DNA of 64,000 nt, taken from NCBI GenBank assembly GCA_018661465.1, contig JABJIC010000031.1:1-64000 (forward strand), in the 5' to 3' direction. The position numbers and the translations under genes are program-made. The stretch comes from Gammaproteobacteria bacterium (GTDB lineage Bacteria; Pseudomonadota; Gammaproteobacteria; Pseudomonadales; Pseudohongiellaceae). The stretch's first letter is position 1, and each line of letters opens with the position of its first letter. Positions 1 through 8,209 of the stretch are shown here, one piece after another. The notes beneath the pieces were generated by a model, which searched no databases, was not told where the DNA came from, and saw only the letters and a list, made by a program, of their open reading frames with translations.

Positions 1-67
1 CCTTGGCCCCAGCCTCATGTTTCTTGATTGCCTTAATGATTTGTTCGTCTGTGTACCGCTTCTTCAT
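1..67 (-). CDS. IS3-family transposase OrfA, N-terminal fragment at window edge
   Basis: Only the first 22 codons are present, reading MKKRYTDEQIIKAIKKHEAG and onward. The pattern R-[FY]-[ST]-[DE]-EQII..[IL]K.HEAGAK is typical of the helix-turn-helix start of IS3-family OrfA, which binds the element ends. A GGAG ribosome-binding site lies about 9 bases upstream of the ATG at 65-67. The frame runs off the left edge of the window, so whether the transposase is intact is unknown. The frame differs from that of the methyltransferase, with which it overlaps on the same strand. Confidence 0.7.
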   Translation of the reverse strand, partial: MKKRYTDEQIIKAIKKHEAGAK

Positions 68-141
68 ATCGAGATCTCCATCCTGTTAGATTAACTGGAA
101 ACCTCATCGTGGTCATGGTTCTAAAAATGGGGGATAGGTCA
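1..141 (-). mobile_element. Left end of an IS3-family insertion sequence (partial)
   Basis: Read on the minus strand from base 141, the sequence begins TGACCTATCCCCCATTTTT, which resembles the TGACC(T)..CCCC terminal inverted repeats of IS3-family elements. About 74 bases later an OrfA-like reading frame starts. The rest of the element lies outside the window, so the right end, OrfB and target duplication cannot be seen. The element enters the 3' part of the methyltransferase gene. Identification rests on the terminus plus the OrfA start; the exact boundary is inferred. Confidence 0.65.
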
Positions 142-911
142 CCGCCGGTAAAATTAAATTCCACTACATCAAAATGTCGATTCACAGCATCTACAATTTC
201 TGCTGAATGAATTGCTTCAGATGGGTCAACTCTTTCGACTTCCTCAGGAGAGGGAAAACCAAGGTGTGTTCTCACCATTCCCTTGTCATGTTCAGCCTGA
301 GATATTCTGTATTTTTCGGGGATGGTATGAAACACCGACGTCATCACTTCTTTTTCTCGGACAGAGAAATCAAACCGATTGGGCCCAATGTATTCATTGA
401 TAAATAGATAGCCATCTTTTTTAAGCGCATTGGAGCAGGACTGAAGAATGGCATCGAGGTCTGACATATGATGCAGGGAAGAATTGAAGTAAATGGCATC
501 GTAGTCGGAACCCGGTAGAGGAGAGGTCTCAACGTTACTCACAATGTAACTAATGATGTCTTGCATGCCGTTTTCCATGGCGGCCTGCTCGGCAATCTCG
601 ATGCGTTTGGGCGCGAGGTCGATGCCTACAATATTTTTGGCGGTGTTAATTGTAGCGAGATGGCGCTCAAGGGCGCCATCGCCACTGCCAATACTCAGAA
701 CCTTATCAACCGGGGCGCGTTCACCAAGAAAGTGCTGAACGGTAAAATTCACCCAGCTGTCGTAGCTTCTGCCTCCGGCGGCTTTAATCTGATACCTGTG
801 ATTGATGATGGGATTAGCCAGCCAATAGGTTTCGCCGAAATAACTTTCGTCGGTGTGTTGATCCCAGTAATCCGCAACAATCGCGTCTATCTCTGCCTGC
901 TTGGTGTTCAT
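33..911 (-). CDS. Class I SAM-dependent methyltransferase, 3' end replaced by IS sequence
   Basis: A Rossmann-fold methyltransferase: motif I VLSIGSGDGA lies at about residues 71-80, followed by VGIDLAP (the acidic residue contacting the SAM ribose) and a motif IV-like DAIYFNSSLHHM. The substrate cannot be told. The native reading appears to end at about residue 256, after FNFTGG; the last 36 codons lie in the IS3-like terminus (33-141) and have no family meaning. The product is therefore probably a truncated, chimeric protein. The core fold is complete, so activity is not excluded. Start ATG at 909-911 has only a weak Shine-Dalgarno. No partner gene is adjacent; the next gene is on the opposite strand. 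Confidence 0.75.
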   Translation of the reverse strand: MNTKQAEIDAIVADYWDQHTDESYFGETYWLANPIINHRYQIKAAGGRSYDSWVNFTVQHFLGERAPVDKVLSIGSGDGALERHLATINTAKNIVGIDLAPKRIEIAEQAAMENGMQDIISYIVSNVETSPLPGSDYDAIYFNSSLHHMSDLDAILQSCSNALKKDGYLFINEYIGPNRFDFSVREKEVMTSVFHTIPEKYRISQAEHDKGMVRTHLGFPSPEEVERVDPSEAIHSAEIVDAVNRHFDVVEFNFTGGDLSPIFRTMTTMRFPVNLTGWRSRYEEAVHRRTNH

Positions 912-1156
912 TAAAGCTGCCTAATTTCGTAACGGCTCTCAGTGTAGGTTAAAGAGATGGAAAATCAACATTTATGGGCCAATTTATAAATGCTATTCTC
1001 CACCGAATCATTCAATTAGCCAGGCAAGTGCAGTGCTGGTAAATAAATTGCTAGAAAGTAGAAAGCTCGAAACTATGAGCTAGGAAACAATAGGTTTCGA
1101 AGTAAACCATTCGAAGCTGAATCGATGTGCGGCTTTAACTGACTGAGATTATCCCA

Positions 1157-1903
1157 GTGAAAAAATCATTTTTAATTATTCAGATTCGCCCCGAGGACGA
1201 GACCTCGGACAGTGAGTTTGAGGCCATCAAGCGCCATGGCGGGCTTGAGGATAGGGAAGTTCAGCGTGCGAGAATAGAGCGCGACGGTCTGCCTTCGATC
1301 AATCTGGATGATTATGCCGCTATCATTGTCGGCGGCAGCCCATTCGATGTCAGCACGCCCGAGGCTGACAAGAGCGATATTCAGAAAAAAATAGAGAACG
1401 GATTTAATTCTCTGTTCGATGATATTGTGGCCCGAGACTTTCCTTTTATGGGATGTTGTTCAGGCAATGGACTGCTGGGTAGTTATTGCGGCTCACCAAT
1501 TTCAAAACGCTATGGCGAACCTGTGGGCGGTGCAGATATTTTTATCACCGAAGAGGGGAAAAAGGACAAGCTTCTTGAGGGCATGCCCGCCAGCATTAGA
1601 GTTCTTCTTGGGCACAAAGAAGCTTGCGATATCACTCCGCCAAATTCGGTGCTATTGGCAAGCAATGAGAGCTGTCCGGTGCAGATGTTTCGTCTAAAGC
1701 AAAACATTTATGCCACGCAGTTTCACCCAGAGGGTGACTCGGACGAATTCACGGTCAGGATTCATGTCTATAAGAGTTACGGCTATTTTCCAGCAGAAAA
1801 GGCTGATGACTTGCTTGAGTCTATTGAGGCAGAAAGAGGCAAGGTTGATTACGCCCACGCCATTCTGAAAAGGTTTGTCGATTTTTACAGAGCGGCAAGC
1901 TGA
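1157..1903 (+). CDS. Class I glutamine amidotransferase-like protein (GMP synthase-like)
   Basis: Triad-type glutamine amidotransferase fold, 248 aa. The nucleophile elbow is FMGCCSGNG with Cys101 in the G-x-C-x-G position, and the His-x-Glu pair is H190/E192 in QFHPEGD. Stand-alone class I amidotransferases of this size (the GuaA N-domain-like family) hydrolyse glutamine or gamma-glutamyl compounds, but no synthetase domain or partner gene is nearby, so the substrate is unknown. There is no signal peptide, so it is cytoplasmic. The start is GTG at 1157 with a weak ribosome-binding site. It is monocistronic and converges on the YeeE/YedE gene. Confidence 0.8.
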   Translation: MKKSFLIIQIRPEDETSDSEFEAIKRHGGLEDREVQRARIERDGLPSINLDDYAAIIVGGSPFDVSTPEADKSDIQKKIENGFNSLFDDIVARDFPFMGCCSGNGLLGSYCGSPISKRYGEPVGGADIFITEEGKKDKLLEGMPASIRVLLGHKEACDITPPNSVLLASNESCPVQMFRLKQNIYATQFHPEGDSDEFTVRIHVYKSYGYFPAEKADDLLESIEAERGKVDYAHAILKRFVDFYRAAS

Positions 1904-1977
1904 CCCTTTTTGCTGTCGCTCAATCTTTCCTTAGCTCTATTCTAAAGCTCTAGTCTAAAACAGCCTTCTCTAGTGAA

Positions 1978-3159
1978 TCAGCTCAGGCCAAATAAGGGTC
2001 TGAGCCTGGTACCCAATGTGCTTCCGGCAAACGCTGCGGCAAACCAGAGCCAGCCGTGCATGCTGGTTGAACTGATACCGCTGAAGTAAGCACCGATATT
2101 GCAGCCGAAAGCAATGCGTGCGCCGTAGCCCAATAAAAGCCCGCCGATGATTGCAGCCATCAAGGAGCCTAAAGGTAATTTGAATGATGGGGCAAATTTG
2201 CGAGCCAGGCTAGCGGCGAGCAATGCGCCTAACATGATTCCTATGTTCATTACCGAAGTAACGTCATTAAACACACTGGCATCCAATGACGCAGCAGAAC
2301 CAGCTCTTTGCCAGTAAGCCCAGGTGTTTAGATCAAGACCAAATATCACAGCAAGCTTTCCACCCCACAAAGCGAATGCCGAAGTCACGCCCCAGGGTCG
2401 ACCTGCGAGCAGCAGAGTGGAGACGTTTACCAACACCAATGCCAAGGCGCCGGCAATAAGAGGCCAGGGACCACGTAGCAGAGAGAAAGGCTTGTCATCA
2501 TCAGTAGAGGGCAGGGAACCGTGACGGTGTTTCTCATAGGCCGATGCCGCAAACCAGACACTGGCAAACAACACCATGCTGATGGAGATCGCACCGAGGG
2601 CGCCGTAATTTTCCAACAGGGAAAAAGGAGCGAGGCGTGGAACACCTTGCCAGGCAGGCCAATGCCAAGTTCCGATTAATGAACCGGCAATAAAGCCAGC
2701 CAGAGTCACTAACATTCGCACATTACCGCCTCCGGCAGTAAACAGCGTGCCCGAAGCACAACCGCCACCGAGCTGCATGCCAACACCAAACATAAACGCA
2801 CCGACAGGAATGGAAGCACTCAGCGGAGCAACACTGCCACGAAGATTAGTTCCTGCAAATTCACCCTGAGAAAGAAGCGGCACAAAGCACAACACCGCTA
2901 CCCCCAGCATCACCATCTGGGCGCGAAGACCCGCACCACGACCCGTAGTCACCACCTCACGCCAGGCAGCGGTAAAGCCGAAGGCAGCATGATAGAGAAT
3001 GACACCAGCTGATAGACCCACCGCAAACAGCGCCGCTTGGCGCCAGCCGTAGGTATTGGTGAGGTACAGAGCGAAGAGAACGCTGATTATTAGCGCAACG
3101 CCCATACCACGCCGATTCTGGATCTGGGTGATATCTGGGTGACTGGTGTCAAAGTTCAA
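1978..3159 (-). CDS. YeeE/YedE family transporter (thiosulfate/sulfur compound uptake type)
   Basis: A 393-aa integral membrane protein with a series of hydrophobic segments and the two Cys motifs of the YeeE/YedE (TsuA-like, DUF395) family: GGGCASGTLF in the first half and AFGCNIGAYFSGISSTS near the C-terminus. In characterised TsuA, conserved cysteines relay thiosulfate across the inner membrane. The length suits the fused two-repeat form. No TusA-like partner is adjacent, which many such operons have. ATG start at 3157-3159 with GGAGCCC upstream. Family assignment is firm; the substrate is inferred from the family. Confidence 0.88.
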   Translation of the reverse strand: MNFDTSHPDITQIQNRRGMGVALIISVLFALYLTNTYGWRQAALFAVGLSAGVILYHAAFGFTAAWREVVTTGRGAGLRAQMVMLGVAVLCFVPLLSQGEFAGTNLRGSVAPLSASIPVGAFMFGVGMQLGGGCASGTLFTAGGGNVRMLVTLAGFIAGSLIGTWHWPAWQGVPRLAPFSLLENYGALGAISISMVLFASVWFAASAYEKHRHGSLPSTDDDKPFSLLRGPWPLIAGALALVLVNVSTLLLAGRPWGVTSAFALWGGKLAVIFGLDLNTWAYWQRAGSAASLDASVFNDVTSVMNIGIMLGALLAASLARKFAPSFKLPLGSLMAAIIGGLLLGYGARIAFGCNIGAYFSGISSTSMHGWLWFAAAFAGSTLGTRLRPLFGLS

Positions 3160-3406
3160 GTTAGGGCTCCTATAATGCGAGTCTGGGGTATTAGCCGATT
3201 TTCGCTGAGTTATTCATTGGCCACATTTTTACGTGATTAGGCAATCAATACCAGAAATAAAGTACTAGGAGTAGGGATTGATGCCGGAATATTTGTGGGA
3301 TAACCTCAATGAACTATGAATCGAAGTATCTCAAAGGAAGCTGATGCTTAGACTTAGGTAGAGCTCGGATCGGGAAAATAATAAGAGCACAATTGAGGAA
3401 CCAACT

Positions 3407-6001
3407 ATGCACACTCACCCTCAACTCGCCAAAAAATTATTCTTTTTGTATGGCGCCCTCATTAATCCAGATATTACTTGCCATGCTCAATTAGCTCGTT
3501 GCCTTGGTATTACAAAGCAAGGAGTCAGCAAATGGATAAATGGAACAGATACCAGCCCGGGAAACAAAATACCTCGCACACAACTCCAAAAAGTGGCTGA
3601 CTTTTTCTACCTTGAACCTATTACTTTCACACTGCCCTTTGAAGAATTTGAAGAAATAGTTCTTCGGTTAATAGAGAAGTTGGCAGTGGACAAAATATCA
3701 AGGCCAGAAAAACTCTCTCTTTCGCAGTTGCCAGTAACTGATTTGGATATTGTTGGAAGGCAGGAAGAGCTGGGTTTGCTCAATGGTGCTTGGGAACGAA
3801 GTAAATTCAACTTGGTTCAAATTGTTGCTTTCGGTGGGGTAGGGAAAAGTAGTCTCGTTAATAAGTGGCTTTCAAGTATAAGCGGTGGAAACTATCAAGG
3901 TGCTAAGAAGGTCTATGCCTGGTCGTTCACGTGGCAAGGATCAGAGTCTGACGAAAATTCATCCGGTGATTTTTTCATTGAACATGCATTGGAGTGGTTC
4001 GGAGATGAGTCTCCCGATGAGGGTACTCCATGGTCTAAGGCTACAAGACTAGCAAATTTGATAAGAGCATCAAAAACCCTCTTAATCTTGGACGGTCTGG
4101 AACCACTACTGACGGCGCCACGCTCAAATAGCGGCGAGATTCAGAATCCAGCAGTTGCATCCTTGATTAAAGAATTGGCAGCAGAGAATAATGGATTATG
4201 TGTAATTACTACCAGGCTTCGTATAGCTGATATTGCTTCTTTTGAGGATAAGCGAGTTAAAACAATTGAATTGAAGAATCTCGATCAGATAGAAAGCCGT
4301 AAATTGCTTAAAAATATGGGCATACATGGGACTAATACCGAGTTTGAAAATGCTACTACAGAATACTCCGGTCATCCGCTGAGCCTTTCGCTCCTGGGTG
4401 GGTATTTAAGTGTGGTGCATGATGGGGAAGTTGGGAAATTTAGGGAGCTAACTTCGCTCTTTGAGACAGAAAATCTAGATAGCCATGCTGGGAGTATAGT
4501 AAATGCATATTTGAGACTTTTTAGAGGCAGCCCCGAACTTGCAATACTTAATATGCTGGGAATTGTTGATAGACAAATATTGCTGTCTGAACTCAAGAAT
4601 CTTTGTTCTCGTCACTCTGTTGAAAATCTCACGTTTGAACTGAATGAGTTCTCACACTCGCGTTGGAAATACGCCCTCCATTCGCTAGAAAAATGTAAGT
4701 TAGTCTCGATTGAAAAATTTGGGGATGATCATAGTGTAGATTGTCACCCTCTGGTAAGGGACTATCTGATATATCAGTTAAAAAAAGATGACCCTGAGCT
4801 TTGGAAAATAGGCAATAGGATGATGTTTGAATATCTTCAAGCACAAGCTACAGAGAAACCAGATAATCTTGTGGATTTAGAACCTCTGTTCAGAGCTGTA
4901 ATTCACGGTACTAGAGCTGGAATGTACGAAGAAGCATTTCAAATCTATTTCGAACGTATAAAATTGGGTTTTTCTATGCTGCCAAGAGGTTCTCACTATT
5001 TGGACCAAGCATGTCTTAGATCCTTCTTTGCTGAAGAATGGACTACCCCAGTTAAGCGGCTACAGGACAAATCAAAATTTCATTTGATAATGAGTGCTGC
5101 TACGAATCTAATGTCTTTAGGTCAGATAGAAAAGGCTATGGAGCCGTGGAGAGTCAGTATTGACTGGTTTGTAACCCAGGAGCTCTGGACGGAGGCAGCT
5201 AGTGCGGCAGGACCATATGCCTCAATGCTTATATCTGCAGGAAAACTAGATGATGCAAAAAAATTACACCTCGAATTAAAAGAATGTGTTGAGAAAACTG
5301 AAAATGAAGTTCTGCTTGCTCTCTCTCAGTGCTTTAGAGCTTATACCTATCATTTGAGCGGTTTATTGGAAGAGGCTGAGAAACTTTTTGATAGCTCGGA
5401 GAAAGTCTTAAAAGCTTCGCAGCCAAATTCAAATGTATGCTTTCCTACTGTTAGTTCTTTTTATATAAAATTTCTTCTTGATACCGGGCAAGTAGAGAAA
5501 GCCTGGGAGCGATCACGCCTAACTTTTCAGTGGAGAGAGAACAAATCTTGGCAAGTAGAATTCGATACAACCTCACTCTATGGTAGTGACCTGCTTTTCC
5601 ATGGTCTGATATGCCAAGAGCGCGGCGATTCGAAAACTGCGGAAAAGCTTCTAGATCAGCAAGTGAATCTTTTTAGAGAAGCAAATGAGTGGTTATACCT
5701 GCCAACTGGATTGAACTACAGGGCAAAGTATTTTATCCAATGTGACCGCTTAATTGATGCTGCAAGAGATCTCAAAGAGTCCCTTAGTATTTCAATGAGA
5801 ACAGGTGCAAAGTTAGAGCAATGGGAAACATATCTGAATTATGCTCATCTTCATCTTAAAAGGAGAAAACCGCGATTAGTGCGCCGCTATTTGAACAAGG
5901 CAGCAAGACTTGATGGAATGAGTTCTTATAAATTTCGAGATCACGAAATAGATGAATTGGAAGTCCAGCTCAAGTTATTGAAGCGAGAGGAAAAAACCTG
6001 A
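3407..6001 (+). CDS. HTH - STAND/NB-ARC-like NTPase - TPR-type repeat protein
   Basis: 864 aa. Residues 25-45 form a Cro/CI-type helix-turn-helix (AQLARCLGITKQGVSKWING). Residues 115-455 are a STAND ATPase: Walker A AFGGVGKSS (141-149), Walker B LLILDG (225-230), sensor ITTR (267-270), GHPL resembling the NB-ARC GLPL motif (322-325), and HPLVRDYL (447-454) at the place of the winged-helix MHD motif. The remaining roughly 400 residues are helical repeats of TPR type (pattern A..L...L). This layout is used by signal-activated regulators of the MalT/AfsR type and by bacterial NLR-like defence proteins. The gene is visibly more A+T-rich than its neighbours and stands alone, which suggests transfer. 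ATG is preceded by GAGGA. The ligand and the output are unknown; no separate effector domain is visible. Confidence 0.85.
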   Translation: MHTHPQLAKKLFFLYGALINPDITCHAQLARCLGITKQGVSKWINGTDTSPGNKIPRTQLQKVADFFYLEPITFTLPFEEFEEIVLRLIEKLAVDKISRPEKLSLSQLPVTDLDIVGRQEELGLLNGAWERSKFNLVQIVAFGGVGKSSLVNKWLSSISGGNYQGAKKVYAWSFTWQGSESDENSSGDFFIEHALEWFGDESPDEGTPWSKATRLANLIRASKTLLILDGLEPLLTAPRSNSGEIQNPAVASLIKELAAENNGLCVITTRLRIADIASFEDKRVKTIELKNLDQIESRKLLKNMGIHGTNTEFENATTEYSGHPLSLSLLGGYLSVVHDGEVGKFRELTSLFETENLDSHAGSIVNAYLRLFRGSPELAILNMLGIVDRQILLSELKNLCSRHSVENLTFELNEFSHSRWKYALHSLEKCKLVSIEKFGDDHSVDCHPLVRDYLIYQLKKDDPELWKIGNRMMFEYLQAQATEKPDNLVDLEPLFRAVIHGTRAGMYEEAFQIYFERIKLGFSMLPRGSHYLDQACLRSFFAEEWTTPVKRLQDKSKFHLIMSAATNLMSLGQIEKAMEPWRVSIDWFVTQELWTEAASAAGPYASMLISAGKLDDAKKLHLELKECVEKTENEVLLALSQCFRAYTYHLSGLLEEAEKLFDSSEKVLKASQPNSNVCFPTVSSFYIKFLLDTGQVEKAWERSRLTFQWRENKSWQVEFDTTSLYGSDLLFHGLICQERGDSKTAEKLLDQQVNLFREANEWLYLPTGLNYRAKYFIQCDRLIDAARDLKESLSISMRTGAKLEQWETYLNYAHLHLKRRKPRLVRRYLNKAARLDGMSSYKFRDHEIDELEVQLKLLKREEKT

Positions 6002-6077
6002 CACTCAGAATCTAGTAGAAACAACCATGCATTTTGTATCATACTAGCCAGATTCTTTAGTTACGTGGAAGAGAAGC

Positions 6078-6563
6078 ATGAATAGATTTTTTTTGTTGTC
6101 TGGATTTTCTCGACGTTTTTTGAGTCTGGCGTCCTTGTTGTGTTTAGTTTGCATTTCCTTTTCTGGAGTTCTTTCAGCTCAGGAATCTACTCTACAACCC
6201 TCGGCTAAGAATCTCTCTGATATCCAATGGGGCGAGGCCGGTGGTGGAAACGGATTCCCGGTAGGTGTGCGTTCCGCTCGGCAGGTCACCGATCCTGCCA
6301 CTGGTGGGTTTACCTATTACGCCTTATTTCCAGCAGGCTCCCATTTCGATCTCCACTGGCATACCCATAACGAACATGTAGTCGTAGTGCAGGGAACGGT
6401 AACTATCGTCTTGGACGACACTCCCCACACTGTTTCAACTGGAGGTTATATTGTCCTTCCCGGTAAGCTCAATCATTCCTGGGATGTGCCAGCCGGTGGC
6501 GAAGATGTAATTATTGTCGTTCGAAGAGAAGGTCCTGCAGATTTTCATTTTGTAGAGCAATAG
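6078..6563 (+). CDS. Exported cupin-domain protein
   Basis: 161 aa with an N-terminal signal peptide (hydrophobic run, cleavage probably after VLSAQ). The small beta-barrel carries the two cupin motifs: HWHTHNEHVVVVQG (metal-binding His and Glu) and a second motif around LPGKLNHSWDVP. Cupins of this kind bind a metal ion; some are enzymes, others sensors, and nothing here decides. Good ribosome-binding site GGAAGAG before ATG 6078. It follows the STAND gene by 76 bases but differs in composition and ends in a strong bidirectional terminator, so it is probably its own unit. Confidence 0.8.
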   Translation: MNRFFLLSGFSRRFLSLASLLCLVCISFSGVLSAQESTLQPSAKNLSDIQWGEAGGGNGFPVGVRSARQVTDPATGGFTYYALFPAGSHFDLHWHTHNEHVVVVQGTVTIVLDDTPHTVSTGGYIVLPGKLNHSWDVPAGGEDVIIVVRREGPADFHFVEQ

Positions 6564-6603
6564 TTCTTAAGGCTTCTTTTTGTAGCCTGAAAGTATCCAA
6601 CAA

Positions 6604-6637
6604 AAAAGGGGCAGAGATAATAATCTCTGCCCCTTTT
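6604..6637. terminator. Bidirectional Rho-independent terminator
   Basis: A perfect 15-base stem (AAAAGGGGCAGAGAT / ATCTCTGCCCCTTTT) with a 4-base loop AATA at 6619-6622. T runs flank it on both strands. It sits between the convergent cupin and DUF411 genes and can serve both. Confidence 0.9.
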
Positions 6638-6679
6638 GCTTTTTGGGTCTGTAGCTTACAAGGCTAAGACTTTCTGATC

Positions 6680-7165
6680 TTATAGCCCCTGATCAGCCTT
6701 AGTCTTTACTTCGAAAAACACTGAAGACGTTCCATCCTTATTCATCAGGATGACATCGTATGGTGTGAATGCTTCACTGAAATCCATGCCCGGTGTGCCC
6801 AGGGGCATACCCGGTACAGCAAGACCTAGAGCACCTGCTGGTGGAGATGCCATAAACTGTGCGATGAATTTTTCTGGCACGTGACCTTCAAACAAAAATC
6901 CTTCTTTGGTCACAGCGGTATGACAGCTCTGCCATTCACGCTTAATGCCCAGCTCTTCCTTCATACCGTTCAGATCAGCGGGATGATGGGTGAGTAGTTC
7001 GTAATCTCGCTCTTCCATGTGTGTGATCCATCCGGCGCAACAGCCGCATGTTTCTTCCTTATAGACGTTCATAGTTACGTCATCAAGTGACTGTGCGGAA
7101 ATCTGGCTCGCGGCCGCTGTTATACATAGTGCGAACAGGGATGAAACGATCTTACTTGTTTTCAT
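6680..7165 (-). CDS. DUF411 family periplasmic metal-binding-like protein
   Basis: 161 aa with a signal peptide ending near ISAQ. DUF411 hallmarks are visible: ETCGCCAGW with a CxCC cluster near the mature N-terminus, a second cysteine in WQSCHTA, the GHVP segment, and the PGMPLGTPGM methionine-rich motif. DUF411 proteins are often near copper-resistance genes and are thought to bind copper; no cop genes lie here. The start has a GGAG site 8 bases upstream. It follows the CMD-family gene on the same strand after about 200 bases, so co-transcription is possible but unproven. Confidence 0.87.
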   Translation of the reverse strand: MKTSKIVSSLFALCITAAASQISAQSLDDVTMNVYKEETCGCCAGWITHMEERDYELLTHHPADLNGMKEELGIKREWQSCHTAVTKEGFLFEGHVPEKFIAQFMASPPAGALGLAVPGMPLGTPGMDFSEAFTPYDVILMNKDGTSSVFFEVKTKADQGL

Positions 7166-7365
7166 TGCTGACTCCGTATTGCGTATTAGTAAATGGAAGG
7201 TGATTATCAGCTTCCTGGTTAATCCAGCCGGTTTCGCTGGCGGTTAACCATCATTGGAGGAATTCTACTCCATCAAGGCTGTTTTTGACGAGGATCGTCG
7301 TGTTTTTCCATTAAATCGGCTCAAACGCTGATTTAGGTCAATCTACATCAGCGTTAATTATTCGG

Positions 7366-8103
7366 TTATTTTCTCAGCGGCAATAATAAATCACTGCCCA
7401 CCGGTCGTTGCACGTCGAATGCTTTCAAAGTTATGGCTACGAAGCTGTAATAGCCAATCAAGCCAGTCAGGTCCATGACTCCTTCTTCACCGAAAATATC
7501 TATCGCTCTGGCAAAAGTTTCCGAGCTAACTTTCTCTTCGCTGATAACTTCTCGAGCAAATCGAACGATGACTTCTTCGGTTTCACCAAAACCGGCTATG
7601 TTTCTGGACTCTTCAATTGGCTTTCGAAACCTCACCGCATCAATTATCTCTTGCTCCAAGCCTGCGGCTTTGGCTAGAGGTTCATGGGCGGTGTATTCGT
7701 ACTGATTGTTGATTTCTCTGGCCACGGAGATAATGGTCAATTCAGTTAGACGTTGATCCCTGTCACTGCCGTAGCGCACACGCTGCCTGACATCAAACAT
7801 TGCCTTGGCCAGTTCAGGACTGTGCATCCATTTGCCGATGGGGCCGCGCAGACCAGTTTCATAGCCGGTGCCGGGGCTGACGTAAGTATCGAAAGCTTCC
7901 TGTCCAGATGCGTCCAGAGATTCTCTGCGTACTTGTGGCAGGCGCGCCAGAGAATCTGTGAAAATGTCATCCGCAAGATCAACGGCAGCAACAGCTCCAG
8001 GCATTTCATAGTCTGACTCAGCGGCGTTTGCAGTTAGCGGCAAGGCTAGCTGCGCGATGAGGATACTGAACATGCTAATTTGTCTGATCATTTTCGTCTT
8101 CAT
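7366..8103 (-). CDS. Exported carboxymuconolactone decarboxylase (AhpD-like) family protein
   Basis: 245 aa from the ATG at 8101-8103, preferred over an upstream start because it gives a clean signal peptide (MKTKMIRQISM..., cleavage near ANAAES), has GGGTGGG upstream, and avoids overlap with the divergent gene at 8210. The mature part is a helical CMD-type domain (residues near RDQRLTELTIISVAREINNQ). The redox CxxC of AhpD is absent: the equivalent site reads YEYTAH, so peroxidase-type disulfide chemistry is unlikely. The true reaction is unknown. A periplasmic location is unusual for this mostly cytoplasmic family. Confidence 0.8.
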   Translation of the reverse strand: MKTKMIRQISMFSILIAQLALPLTANAAESDYEMPGAVAAVDLADDIFTDSLARLPQVRRESLDASGQEAFDTYVSPGTGYETGLRGPIGKWMHSPELAKAMFDVRQRVRYGSDRDQRLTELTIISVAREINNQYEYTAHEPLAKAAGLEQEIIDAVRFRKPIEESRNIAGFGETEEVIVRFAREVISEEKVSSETFARAIDIFGEEGVMDLTGLIGYYSFVAITLKAFDVQRPVGSDLLLPLRK

Positions 8104-8209
8104 TGCTGCCCACCCTTTTGCTTGTTGATAATAAACTGAATAGTACTTATCTTGTGACCATAGCAAAGCATAGTTAATGGAATACAAAAAGTAAAAAGAG
8201 GAAAGGGAT

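Noticed and set aside
1157-1903. Full GMP synthase
   Set aside because: Only the amidotransferase part is present; there is no ATP-pyrophosphatase domain.
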